From: Lactuca virosa
Taxonomy: Eukaryota; Streptophyta; Magnoliopsida; Asterales; Asteraceae
DNA length: 64,000 nt
Reading direction: 5' to 3'
Assembly (NCBI GenBank): GCA_928212115.1
Contig: CAKMRJ010005523.1
Location: 102,202,065 to 102,266,064, forward strand
Within the stretch, counting starts at the first letter, position 1. Every line of letters begins with the position of its first letter. The notes beneath the pieces are model-generated. The model was given only the letters and a program-made list of their open reading frames with translations. It made no database searches and was not told where the DNA came from. A program made the position numbers and the translations under genes. Below are positions 9,896 through 22,185 of this stretch, piece by piece.

Positions 9896-11350
9896 GGAGG
9901 CTGTAAAGGATTTGGCGGTAGTCACAGGTACGTTCCTCCTCAACAACATCTATGTATGCATTTTATTTGATAGCGGGGCAAAAAGAAGTTTCATGAGTCA
10001 TAAATTTAAACACTTACTCAGTCACAATCCCCAAAAACTGAACGAAACTTTTACGGTGGAAATGGCTAATGGGAAAACCGAAACAACCAACAGCATATTC
10101 ATAGGGTGCACGTTAACATTAAAAAATCACTCATTTCAAATCAACTTAATGTTGGTTACTATTAGAAGCTTTGATATGATCATCGGCATGGATTGGTTAA
10201 GCCCCCACTGTGCCGATATTATGTGTTACGAGAAGGTCGTTCGCCTTCACCTACCTAACGACAAAACCCTGATTATGTATGGTGATAAACCCGATGCCTT
10301 CCTAGCCCACGTGGTGGATAAAAAGAAAGAAGAAAGGGACATCAAGGACATCCTAGAAGTGTGTGATTTTCCCGACGTGTTTCCAGAAGACCTTCCGGGA
10401 ATACCTCCCGATCGACAAGTCAAATTTTGGATCGACTTGATACCCGGAGCCACACCAATCGCCAAATCGCCATATAGACTAGCTCCTACAGAAATTCAAG
10501 AGCTTTCCAGTCAATTGAGCGAATTATTGGACAAAGGGTTCATAAGACCAAGATTCTCTCCTTGGGGAGCTCCAGTCTTGTTCATCAAATAGAAGGATGG
10601 TTCGTTTCGCATGTGTATCGATTACCGTGAGCTCAATAAGCTCATCGTCAAGAATCGATACCCTCTTCCACGGATTGATGATCTATTTGACCAGTTGTAA
10701 GGAGTAAGTTACTTTTCCAAGATAGACATAAGGTCCGGATATCACGAGCTACGGGTCCGAGAAGAAGATATTCCCAAAACCGCCTTCCAAACTCGTTACG
10801 GGCATTATGAATTTGTGGTAATGCCCTTTGGTCTGAAAAATGCACCCGCGGAATTTATGGACCTGATGAACCAAGTCTGCCGTCCTTTCCTTGACAACTT
10901 TGTGATAGTTTTTATCAACGACATACTGGTTTATTCTCGGAGCAAGGAAGAGCACAGCTAACATCTGCGGCAGGTTTTGGAAACACTCAGAACGGAGAAG
11001 TTGTACGCAAAATTCTCCATGTGCGAGTTTTGGATTCGCAGAGTGGGTTTTCTAGGACACGTGGTCAGTGAAGAGGGGATACATGTGGACCCTTCCAAGA
11101 TCAAAGCAATTGAAGGTTGGGCAACCCCAAGAACCCTAACGGAGATCAAGCAATTCTTAGGTCTCGCAGGTTACTACCGGAGGTTCATACATAATTTCTC
11201 CAAGATTTCCAAGCCACTCACCACTTTAACCCAAAAGCGTGTACCCTTTATCCGGGAGAGGAAACAAGAAGCTACTATCCAAACTTGAAACAAGCTTTAT
11301 GCAGCGCCCCTGTCTTGTCTCTCCCAGAAGGGACAGAAGACTTTATGGTT
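9896..11350 (+). pseudogene. Gypsy pol of element B: protease and reverse transcriptase
   Basis: Protease is marked by LFDSGAKRSFMS (DSG at about 9969) and IIGMDWLSPH (about 10180). RT follows with RPRFSPWGAPVLFIK, then a TAG stop at 10591, CIDYRELNKLI, PLPRIDDLFDQL, a TAA near 10699, SKIDIRSGYHELRV, FVVMPFGLKNAP and the active site. The active site reads FINDILVYS (about 10911-10937) instead of the usual Y-x-D-D, so one catalytic aspartate is asparagine. Another stop lies near 10960. The connection region (GFLGHVVSEEGI, FLGLAGYYRRFI) is kept. Coding stops at 11352, where element C enters. Confidence 0.9.
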
Positions 11351-11367
11351 TAAACCAAGGGGGAGAT

Positions 11368-11791
11368 TGTTGGGTCAAAAATATGGTTTATACTTTGCTT
11401 TTCTAGGAAATTGTATTGTTATGTAATATCGTATATGTGTTGTGAGTTTACGACCGTAAACTGAGTTTACGGCCGTAAACACGTTTACGGCCGTAAACCC
11501 AATTTGCGGCCCAATCCAGTATATATAGGGGTGAGGGGTGTGAAGAATAGGGGGATGAACACTAGAGGAGCTTAAGTGTGTGTATTTGAAGGTGTTCTAC
11601 AGAGAGAGAAAAGAGAGTGTGTGTTAGTGTGTGTGAATCTTGTATCCGGATCTTCATTCATATCAATACATACAAGATTCATCATATTCTTCTTCTCCTT
11701 CTCTTCTATTTGATCTGACATCATCCGTTTGATTGGGATTCCGCACCATCAAACGGATCTGATTGATACACAAGCAGATTAGGGACTTACA
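11368..11791 (+). repeat. 5' LTR of element C
   Basis: Starts TGTTGGGTCAAAAATATGG and ends GGGACTTACA. It carries three copies of the palindrome GTTTACGRCCGTAAAC and a TATA box (TATATATAGGGG, about 11520). An 11-bp inverted repeat, ATCCGTTTGAT (11723-11733) with ATCAAACGGAT (11748-11758), is absent from the 3' LTR, which has five palindromes instead of three. Confidence 0.9.
11446..11498 (+). promoter_or_regulatory. Three palindromic GTTTACGGCCGTAAAC boxes upstream of the TATA box
   Basis: Copies at 11446-11461 (centre GACC), 11465-11480 and 11483-11498, spaced 19 and 18 bp. The last two are perfect 16-nt palindromes. Half sites recur in the leader at about 12006-12070. Dyad symmetry and position just upstream of the TATA box suggest binding sites for a dimeric factor (inference). 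Confidence 0.65.
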
Positions 11792-11793
11792 AT

Positions 11794-11805
11794 TGGTATC
11801 AGAGC
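11794..11805 (+). other. Primer-binding site of element C
   Basis: TGGTATCAGAGC begins 3 nt after the LTR end and matches the initiator-Met tRNA type of site. Confidence 0.93.
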
Positions 11806-12229
11806 TTGGATTGTATCACTCATTTTTGTCAGATCTGGAGCTTATTTGATCTTATTTTTGAAGGATTCTTGCGTTTTTGGATAGATCGTGCCAAAATAAA
11901 GGGGGTTTCTTCTTCGCGTTTTTCCTAAAAACGAGTTTTTGATCGAGTTTTGGAGCAAAAAGGGGCAAAAACACTGTTTTTCGTCAAGAACAGCGATTTC
12001 TGGAGAGTTTACGGTTCTTGAAGAGTTTACGGTCCGGAGTTTACGGCTGTAAACGTGTTTACGGTCGGCGGTTGCGGCTCGGATCCTCTGCGCCTCGGCT
12101 CGGTGGACGGTGGATTGCGGCTCGGTTCGGCTAAGCTGCGGCCTCGTCTCGTTCAGCAGCCACCTCCGGTTCGTTCAGCAGTATCTCTTGTTCGTTCAGC
12201 AGCTTCAAATAAAAAGGGGACGCGAAGTT

Positions 12230-12304
12230 GTTGGTGCCGGGAATCGAACCCGGGACCTCTAGTTCACAAGTCAGCGCGCTTAACCAACTCAGCAAGCCAA
12301 TTCC
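12230..12304 (-). other. tRNA-like sequence, antisense in the leader of element C
   Basis: Read on the minus strand it has a good T arm (CCGGG-TTCGATT-CCCGG), which contains the B-box GGTTCGATTCC, and an A-box/D-arm-like GCTGAGTTGGTTAAGC with D stem GCT/AGC. The presumed anticodon loop TTGTGAA would give GTG. The anticodon stem does not close well and only about four acceptor pairs form (TTGG/CCAA). It is more likely a tRNA-derived relic or tRNA mimic than a working tRNA gene. No SINE tail is visible. Confidence 0.5.
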
Positions 12305-12439
12305 TTGTGACTTAACTTCGAATTTTTGAACTTAACCTCTCCCGGTCGCTTCCATATTTCGCAATTTGTCATTTTTAACCCAAAAATTCAAAAAATTTAT
12401 TTTTAAAATCCATTTTCAACCAAAAATTTTAGTTTTTAA

Positions 12440-12690
12440 ATTTTGACTTTTATTTTTGACTTTTTACTTAAAGTTTTGACTTTGACTTTAAAGTTTGACC
12501 TTTGACTTTAAACTTTGACCTTCTTGTTTGACTTTTAAATTTTCAAATTTAGCTTTTTGGTTTGACTTTTAAGTTTGACTTTTAAGTTTGACTTTTCAAG
12601 TTTGACTTTTGAGTTTGACTTTTTAAATTTGACTTTTAAGGTTGACTTTTGAGGTTTATAGTCAAAGGGCATTTTTAAATTTAAGTTTGA
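12440..12690 (+). repeat. Degenerate TTTGACTTTTAAG tandem tract
   Basis: About a dozen imperfect copies of TTTGACTTT(TAAG) fill the stretch. Each contains TTGAC, the core of the plant W-box. The tract runs straight into the middle of the gag, whose N-terminal part is missing. Confidence 0.7.
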
Positions 12691-12706
12691 CTTTTAAGTT
12701 CTAGTT

Positions 12707-14369
12707 GTGCTTTTAATAGTTTTTGAAGTTTACGAGGGAATTGAAGACATGAAAGAGAGTCGTCAGGAGATGTTAAGACAAAATTTCAACATGTTCGATT
12801 ATATCCCTGGAGAAACCCTGGAAGCTCAGTTGCAGCGTTTTACCACACTCACTACTGAGATGAATATAGCTGGGATCTTCTTGACCAAATCTGAGATAAA
12901 CAAAAAGCTATTGAATGCACTTCCGAAATCATGGGATATGAACGTGGCTGACATCAAGAAGACAAAAGATCTCAATCGTCTTAGTCTTGCTGCTGTAATT
13001 GAAGAACTTGACGCTTTGAATTGTCGAAAAACAATGAGTTCCACAAACCTTCCGGCCAATGAAGTTTCTTGTTCTCAATCATGTGAAGTTTCATGTTCTC
13101 AATCATGTGAAGCCATGATTAAACTTCTTCGTGAACATAATAACTTATTAAAAAGAGAAGTTGAGGACCTGAGATATGAAGGTTATCAACTCAGGAAAGG
13201 ACAGAAACCCCTAAAGGCCCAGTTAGAAACAAAAATAAAGGACTTTAGGAAGCTTCAGGAAGAATTCAGCAACAAGTGTGAAAATTATGACTATATTAAG
13301 AGACAACTTGATGTTGTAACCGAAGAACTTGACGCCTTGAAAATTAAGTGTGGAAAAACTGATGTTAGTTTCAAAAATTATACTGCGTCAAGTAAGACAG
13401 TCGACTCCTTATTTGAAACCCAATTAAAATTCAAAGATAATCAAAACAAGGGTCTAGGGTATGATAGTGTTCCTCCACCTTTCAATCATAACTACACATC
13501 CATCCCTTCGACACAGGAAGAAATTGACAGGGAGGCACATCTTCAATATGGCAAACCAGCTGGTTTTGTATCAGGAGGCATTATTAATGTTGATAATCCT
13601 GATGCTCCTGATGTTTCTGTTACATGTGCAGGTAAAGTAGTAGAGGATGAGAACAAGGAGAACTCCATTGAACAAACCAACATCTCCTTGAGCCCTGAAT
13701 CTGTTGCTTCGAACTCAGTTGCTTCTGATCAACTTGTTTGTTCAGAAATACAGGCCACCAATTCCAGTGAAACAGAGTGCCTGTTATAGCTGTGTGTGTG
13801 GGAAAAGCAAGAGACAAGGCATGGATAAGCCACCAGGGGCAGAAAGAAACAACTTCACAGTGAAGAAAAAGATATGTTTTCACTGTGGAACACCTGGACA
13901 CATTGCCAGAAACTGTCCAAATCGCGCATACGTTCCTTACTACGCACAAGGCTGGCAGAACGCGCCAAGAGGGAGATACTCCAAAAGAAACCCCTCAAGG
14001 TCACGTTCAGACCATGATGACTGGAACGCGCAGAAGGCCAAGAATCCAACTCCCAAGGGCAAGAAGGAAATGTCGGCCAAGAAGCCAAATCCAACAGATG
14101 CTCCCGTGAAGTCAAAATCAAAGTCATCTCAACGGCCGACATCAAGATCAAAAGCAAGTACTGAGCCACCCATCAGATCGAAAAAGAAATGGGTTAAACC
14201 CAACTACAAATGGGTTCCAAAGGCTCACTCTCCCAAATCAACTAATGACTCTAATATTTCTTCATCTTCTGTTTGTGATAAACAGGATATGTCATGGGAG
14301 AGAGTACCGTGCAAGGATGACAAAGGTCGACCCAGTTTCAAAATGGACTGGGTTCCAAAGACCAACTGA
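12707..14369 (+). pseudogene. Copia gag of element C, N-terminally truncated and frameshifted
   Basis: An open frame runs to 13789, and the next frame continues to 14369, so a frameshift lies at about 13770-13800. The first part carries UBN2-type gag features (MKESRQEMLRQNFNMFDYI, FLTKSEINKKLLNALPKSW), then a coiled-coil-like region with EELDAL repeats. An exact-phase 24-bp tandem duplication gives EVSCSQSC twice (about 13062-13109). The second part has an intact CCHC knuckle, CFHCGTPGHIARNC (about 13876-13918), then a basic tail rich in KSK/SRS. There is no ATG before EDMKES: the frame opens inside the W-box-like tract, so the usual N-terminus is lost. Expected role: nucleocapsid-type packaging protein. 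Confidence 0.8.
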
Positions 14370-14394
14370 TCCCGCTATGTGTCGGAGTAGCTAT

Positions 14395-14633
14395 GGAGGC
14401 ATATCATCAGACTTCGGTTTGTTGGTAGTGGCTGTTCCTGGCACATGATAGGAGACATCTCTCAACTGTACAACACTCAGAACATTGTCTGGGAGTATGT
14501 GTCCTTTGCGGGAAAGGAAGAAAAGAAGGGATCACACATGGGGTTAGTGCTTAATGACATGAAGAATTTTTGGATCTGTTCTGAGATTACACGTGCTGTC
14601 CTCAGACCTTCTGGATGCAAATTCAATCGGTGA
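14395..14633 (+). pseudogene. Protease stub of element C
   Basis: The reading WFVGSGCSWHMIGDISQLYN (about 14420-14478) matches the start of Copia protease, where the active site is normally DSG. Here it reads GSG. The frame carries on for about 50 residues to a stop at 14633 and the rest of pol is absent, so most of pol has been deleted. Confidence 0.6.
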
Positions 14634-14639
14634 CTTACG

Positions 14640-16640
14640 GTTTGAGTTTTCTTCTCTATACTCCTGAGTTTTTCTTAAGCTGATTCGCTTTAAAGAATAA
14701 TTTTTGTTTTAGGATAGTTTAAATTTGCGCATTTACTTTCGTTTCTCTCCTATGCACAAATTTAGGGGGAGAAATAAAAACAAAAAAAAAAATTAGAAAG
14801 TTTTAAACAAAATCTAAAAACATTAGAAAATCCAAAAATCCAAAAATATGTTGGTTAATGAAATGAGTTTGAGTGAGATGTTTTGGGAAGTGATATTATC
14901 AAGTGATAACAAGCAATCTGAGTCTGCGTAACGTACCCAAAATTGAAGGGTCTTTACTCTGGGCTGATGCGTCGGTAGGCACGAAAGATTATAAATGGAC
15001 TTGACTAGGCATTAATGAACTTAAGGAATTCATAGACTTGACAAATTTTGACCTAGTTAAATCCATTTAGCCTGACAATACGACGCTTGGATAGGTTGAG
15101 CAGGGAGATATATATGGGAATCTACTCGTCACATTAAATGAACCCGTACTTGGAACCGTGGATTAACTTTTCCTCGATGTGCGGATTTTGTCCTTAATTC
15201 TGGTATTGATGGGGCGACTGGTAAATTCCGATGAGTTAGGTCTGTAGAAAATTGTTTTCTTTCTCTTCTTATCTGTCAGTCATATGTTGCCTCCTTTACG
15301 TGATTGGAAGAGATCCGACCTGGAATGCAACATATGCAAATCTATTTCTCTGCAAATTATATCTATGAAATTCCTCCTATCTGTTAGCCATATGATGTCT
15401 CCTTTGCGTGACTCATAATCCGACCTGGTACACAGCATATGCAACCTTCTACTTCTCAATCCCTCTAAAATTATAATTAACAATAATCTGAATCTATCTT
15501 CCTCTCTTAATGATTGTCTGCTCACCCGATGTAAGGAGTACTCTGGAAGTCCTTGATTATTGGGGCATATCAGGAAGCGGGAAACATGTTCCAGTACAAT
15601 TAACAATTGAACACTCACAGATTGTCTATAGATCTCGCTGCTCAATTTTGGTGGACAACAATATCCCTAGTCGTCGTCAGCTGAATGGTCCTTAAGATAT
15701 AGTATCTAGGAACTTAGGATCACCTTGTCTTGTAACTAATAGTATGTCCTAAATCTGTCATAATTTTTCGTGTTTAAGTGGACCACATACCGGCGATCGA
15801 CCAGACAAAGACGTGAAGATAAAAGGTATCGAAAAGTGGATAAAGGTTGTCTAAAAACTTTGATCCCAAATCATTCTTAAAGTTAGATATCATTTTATTT
15901 TTGTTAAATTTGTTCAAAGTTTCTTCTAATTTAAATATTAGGGGAGAATTAAGAATTTTGAAAACCAAACAAAAATCAAAAAATTAAAAAGCCAAAAATA
16001 GTGTTATTTTTGTTTTATTTCTTTTTCAGAAAATATGAAAAATCCAAAAATATTGTGTGCTAAATTTTTCTTTTAGTTTTGTTTTGTCTTGAAAAGTGAT
16101 TTCAGGTATAGATAAGACTCATGGAGTTTGTGTTGAAAATTTCTGAGCCAAAGCCTCGTCCGTTAGTATCGAAGAATTCTCATTCGAAGGAGCAAGAAAT
16201 GAAGATTATTCTTTCGACATTCAATCTTTCAACTCCAGAAGCAAGGTGAAGCTGAAATTGAAGATTATGTGACGGATTGCATTGAAGCCTCCTCAATCAG
16301 TCTGCTGCTATCTTGAACCTGCTGAAGTGATCCAAAAGATTTGTTCTCTCTGATGTTCTCTCTGAAGATTCTCAAGCTGAAAGCGCTATTTTTCAAGAAT
16401 CAGTACGTCAAGCCTTCTCACCCAATGTGCGTTCAATGCCAAATTCTGAAGAAAAGCCCAACTGCTCAAGATGAAGTCATTCATTGAAGATTCATCAAGT
16501 TCATCTTGAAGTCGTGAAGAATTTGAAGATTAAAGCTGAAGCCAAGCTCCCAATGAAGATTATCAAGAAAGCCAGCTACTTTTTAGGGGGAGCTTGTTGG
16601 GTCATTTGAGAAAAGAAAAGAAAGCTATAAACCAAGGGGG
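14640..16640 (+). other. Non-coding 3' interior of element C
   Basis: No open frame resembles integrase, RT or RNase H. Three purine-rich, PPT-like strings occur: TTTAGGGGGAGA (about 14760), TTAGGGGAGA (about 15939) and TTTTAGGGGGAG (about 16581). The last is followed by TGTTGGGTCA, a copy of the LTR start, 50 bp before the real polypurine tract and LTR. Confidence 0.6.
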
Positions 16641-16644
16641 AGAT

Positions 16645-17065
16645 TGTTGGGTCAAAAATATGGTTTATACTTTGCTTTTCTAGGAAATTGTATTGTTATG
16701 TAATATCGTATATGTGTTGTGAGTTTAAGACCGTAAACTGAGTTTACGGCCGTAAACACGTTTACGACCGTAAACAGAGTTTACGGCCGTAAACACGTTT
16801 ACGGCCGTAAACCCAATTTGCGGCCCAATCCAGTATATATAGGGGTGAGGGGTGTGAAGAATAGGGGGATGAACACTAGAGGAGCTTAAGTGTGTGTATT
16901 TGAAGGTGTTCTAGAGAGAGAGAAAAGAGAGTGTGTGTTAGTGTGTGTGAATCTTGTATCCGGATCTTCATTCATATCAATACATACAAGATTCATCATA
17001 TTCTTCTTCTCCTTCTTCTCCATCAAACGGATCTGATTGATACACAAGCAGATTAGGGACTTACA
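16645..17065 (+). repeat. 3' LTR of element C
   Basis: Repeats 11368-11791. It has five palindrome boxes (16723-16738, 16742-16757, 16760-16775, 16779-16794, 16797-16812) where the 5' LTR has three, and lacks about 40 bp that include the 11-bp inverted repeat. It is preceded by AAACCAAGGGGGAGAT (16629-16644). Confidence 0.9.
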
Positions 17066-18570
17066 GCGACGCATCTAATCAAGGATTAGGCTGTGTACTT
17101 ATGTAGTGCGGAAAGGTTATATCCTATGCGTCAAGCAAACTAAAGACTCATGAGGTGAATTATACCACACACGACTTGGAGTTGGGAGCAGTCGTGTTTG
17201 CGCTAAAATTTTGGAGGCACTACCTCTACGGTACAAAGTGCACCATCTTCACGGATCACAAAAACCTCCAACATATCTTGAACCACAAAGAGCTAAATAT
17301 GAGGCAGCGACGATGGGTTGAGCTATTGAATGATTATGAATGTGAGATCCATTACCATCTGGGCAAAGCCAACGTGGTGGCTGACGCCCTAAGCAGGAAA
17401 GAATACGTGGGCAAGTGCTTGACTTGCGCCAAGGTGAAGGTAGAATATCAGAAGCCCTCGGGACTCCTACAACAGCCGGAGATACCCGAGTGGAAATGGG
17501 AGCGAATAACAATGGATTTTATAACCAAATTGCCCAAGACGGCGGACAGATTGGATGCCATCTGGGTGATTGTCGATTGGTTGACCAAACCCGCCCATTT
17601 CTTGCCAATAAAGGAAACGTATAAAATGAAAAAGCTGACCCGGATCTACATAAAGGAGGTTGTGAGACTGCATGGCGTGGCAAATCTATTATCTCTAACA
17701 GAGATAGCAGATTTACATCGCAATTTTGGCCATCACTCCAGAGATCGTTGGGAACCCAGCTCGATATGAGCACCGCCTACCATCCCCAGACAGATGGACA
17801 GAGTGAGAGGACCATCCAAACCTTAGAAGATATGCTAAGGTCCTGTGTGTTAGAATTCAGCAAGGCATGGGATGTCCACTTGCCATTGATTGAATTCTCG
17901 TAAAACAATAACTATCACACGAGCACCAAGGCCGCTCCTTTCGAGGCCCTATATGGACGAAAATAGAGATCACCTCTCTGTTGGGCGGAGGTAGGAGACA
18001 CACAATTGGAAAAGGGACTGGTACCCAACAGCACTTTAACCGGTCCTGAAATCATCAGAGAAACAACTAAGAAGATCGTCCAGATTAGGGAACGATTAAA
18101 AGCATCCAGGGACAGACGAAAGAGCGAAAGCCTTTGGAATTTCAAGTGGGTGATTACGTACTGCTAAAAATCTCTCCTTGGAAAGGGATGATACGCTTTG
18201 GGAAGTAGGGAAAACTGAACCCAAGATACATCGGACCATTCAAAATCCTTGTCAGGATTGGTCCGGTGGCTTAGAAGCTACAGTTACCACCAGAACTCAG
18301 CAATGTACACCCTGTCTTTCATGTGTCAAACTTGAAGAAATGATTATATGACGAGACTCTCGTTTTCCCGCTTGACGAAGTTGAGGTGAATGAAAATCTC
18401 CATTTCATTGAGGAACCAGTTGAAATTATGGATATAGAGGTGAAACGAACAAAGCAAAGTCGCATTCCCATTGTGAAGGTCAGATGGACTGCCAAACGAG
18501 GACCAGAGTTCACCTGGGAACGCGAAGACCAAATGATCCAGAAGTACCCCCCATATTTTCCCTAGTCCTT
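17066..18570 (+). pseudogene. Gypsy pol of element B, continued: RNase H, deleted integrase, chromodomain-like end
   Basis: RNase H resumes with SDASNQGLGCVLM and continues through YTTHDLELGAVVFALKFW, TIFTDHKNLQHIL and NVVADALSRKE (about 17395). The sequence then jumps directly to CLTCAKVKVEYQKPSGLLQ. The first half of the integrase HHCC zinc domain is missing, so a deletion of roughly 100 codons is inferred. The core follows (WERITMDFITKLPKT, IWVIVDWLTKPAHFLPI), then a frameshift near 17700 and MSTAYHPQTDGQSERTIQTL. The C-terminus (EEPVEIMDIEVKRTKQSRIP, VRWTAKRGPEFTWERE, about 18405-18540) is the chromodomain-like tail of chromoviruses. Several further stops occur. Confidence 0.85.
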
Positions 18571-18589
18571 GAAGGCTACTTTAGAACAA

Positions 18590-18624
18590 ATTTCGGGACG
18601 AAATTCCCTCTAACGGGGGGATGA
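18590..18624 (+). other. Pre-PPT hairpin and polypurine tract of element B
   Basis: ATTTCG-GGA-CGAAAT is a perfect short hairpin (18590-18604). It is followed by AACGGGGGGATGA directly before the LTR. The same hairpin precedes the PPT in D, E and every unit of array G. Confidence 0.7.
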
Positions 18625-21715
<3,091 letters not shown>

Positions 21716-22106
21716 AGGTAGGTTCAAATGTGGATTGACATCTATTGTGCGGACTTGTGGACAGTGTTATTCTATGAGAGTAACAAAGAAAATAAGTTAC
21801 TTGATAATGTGAATACGTTCAATCCTACATAATTATTGTCATTATCATGTATTCTCACTAATTAAATCGTCTATAAGGTTATTATAGACTTTTTCTTATT
21901 ATTCTCATTCTGTCAGAATGTTTATTGAGTCGTATTCTGTAAGAATGAAAAATGAGTGAAAAACGATGCGTGAGAACAAAAATGAATAAGAATTAGTGAG
22001 AATGCATAAAAATAACGATGGTTGTGTGAGGTTGAACGTATTCACATTACTAAACAACCTATTCTCTTAGTAATTCTCATAGAATAACATTGTCCATACG
22101 TCCGTG

Positions 22107-22110
<4 letters not shown>
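21716..22110. mobile_element. MITE-like palindromic element, copy 2, inverted relative to copy 1
   Basis: Begins AGGTAGGTTCAAATGTGGATT and reads as the reverse complement of copy 1. Its right end stops at GTCCATACGTCCGTG, so about 35 bp of the terminal repeat are missing, and a new TA tract begins. Confidence 0.65.
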
Positions 22111-22152
<42 letters not shown>

Positions 22153-22185
22153 AGAGAGAGAGAGTGAGATAGAGAGAGAGGAGAC
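22111..22185. repeat. (TA)n and (GA)n tract
   Basis: About 40 bp of TA followed by degenerate GAGA. It borders copy 2 of the MITE-like element. Confidence 0.9.

Larger units (their letters stand above)
11353..17065 (+). mobile_element. Element C: pol-deleted Copia-type element inserted in element B
   Basis: Two LTRs (11368-11791, 16645-17065) of the form TGTTGGGTC...GGACTTACA flank a leader, a gag, a stub of protease and 2 kb of non-coding DNA. Removing the insert restores element B's frame from GTTTA at 11352 to CAGCGAC at 17064. The left junction is odd: a polypurine tract (AACCAAGGGGGAGAT, 11353-11367) lies outside the 5' LTR, and no target duplication is visible. The gag and the GGGGGAG-rich 3' region suggest a SIRE-like Copia lineage (inference). 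Without pol it can only have moved in trans, if at all. Confidence 0.85.

Noticed and set aside
12230..12304. Functional nuclear tRNA gene
   Set aside because: The acceptor and anticodon stems do not close properly, so I list it only as tRNA-like.
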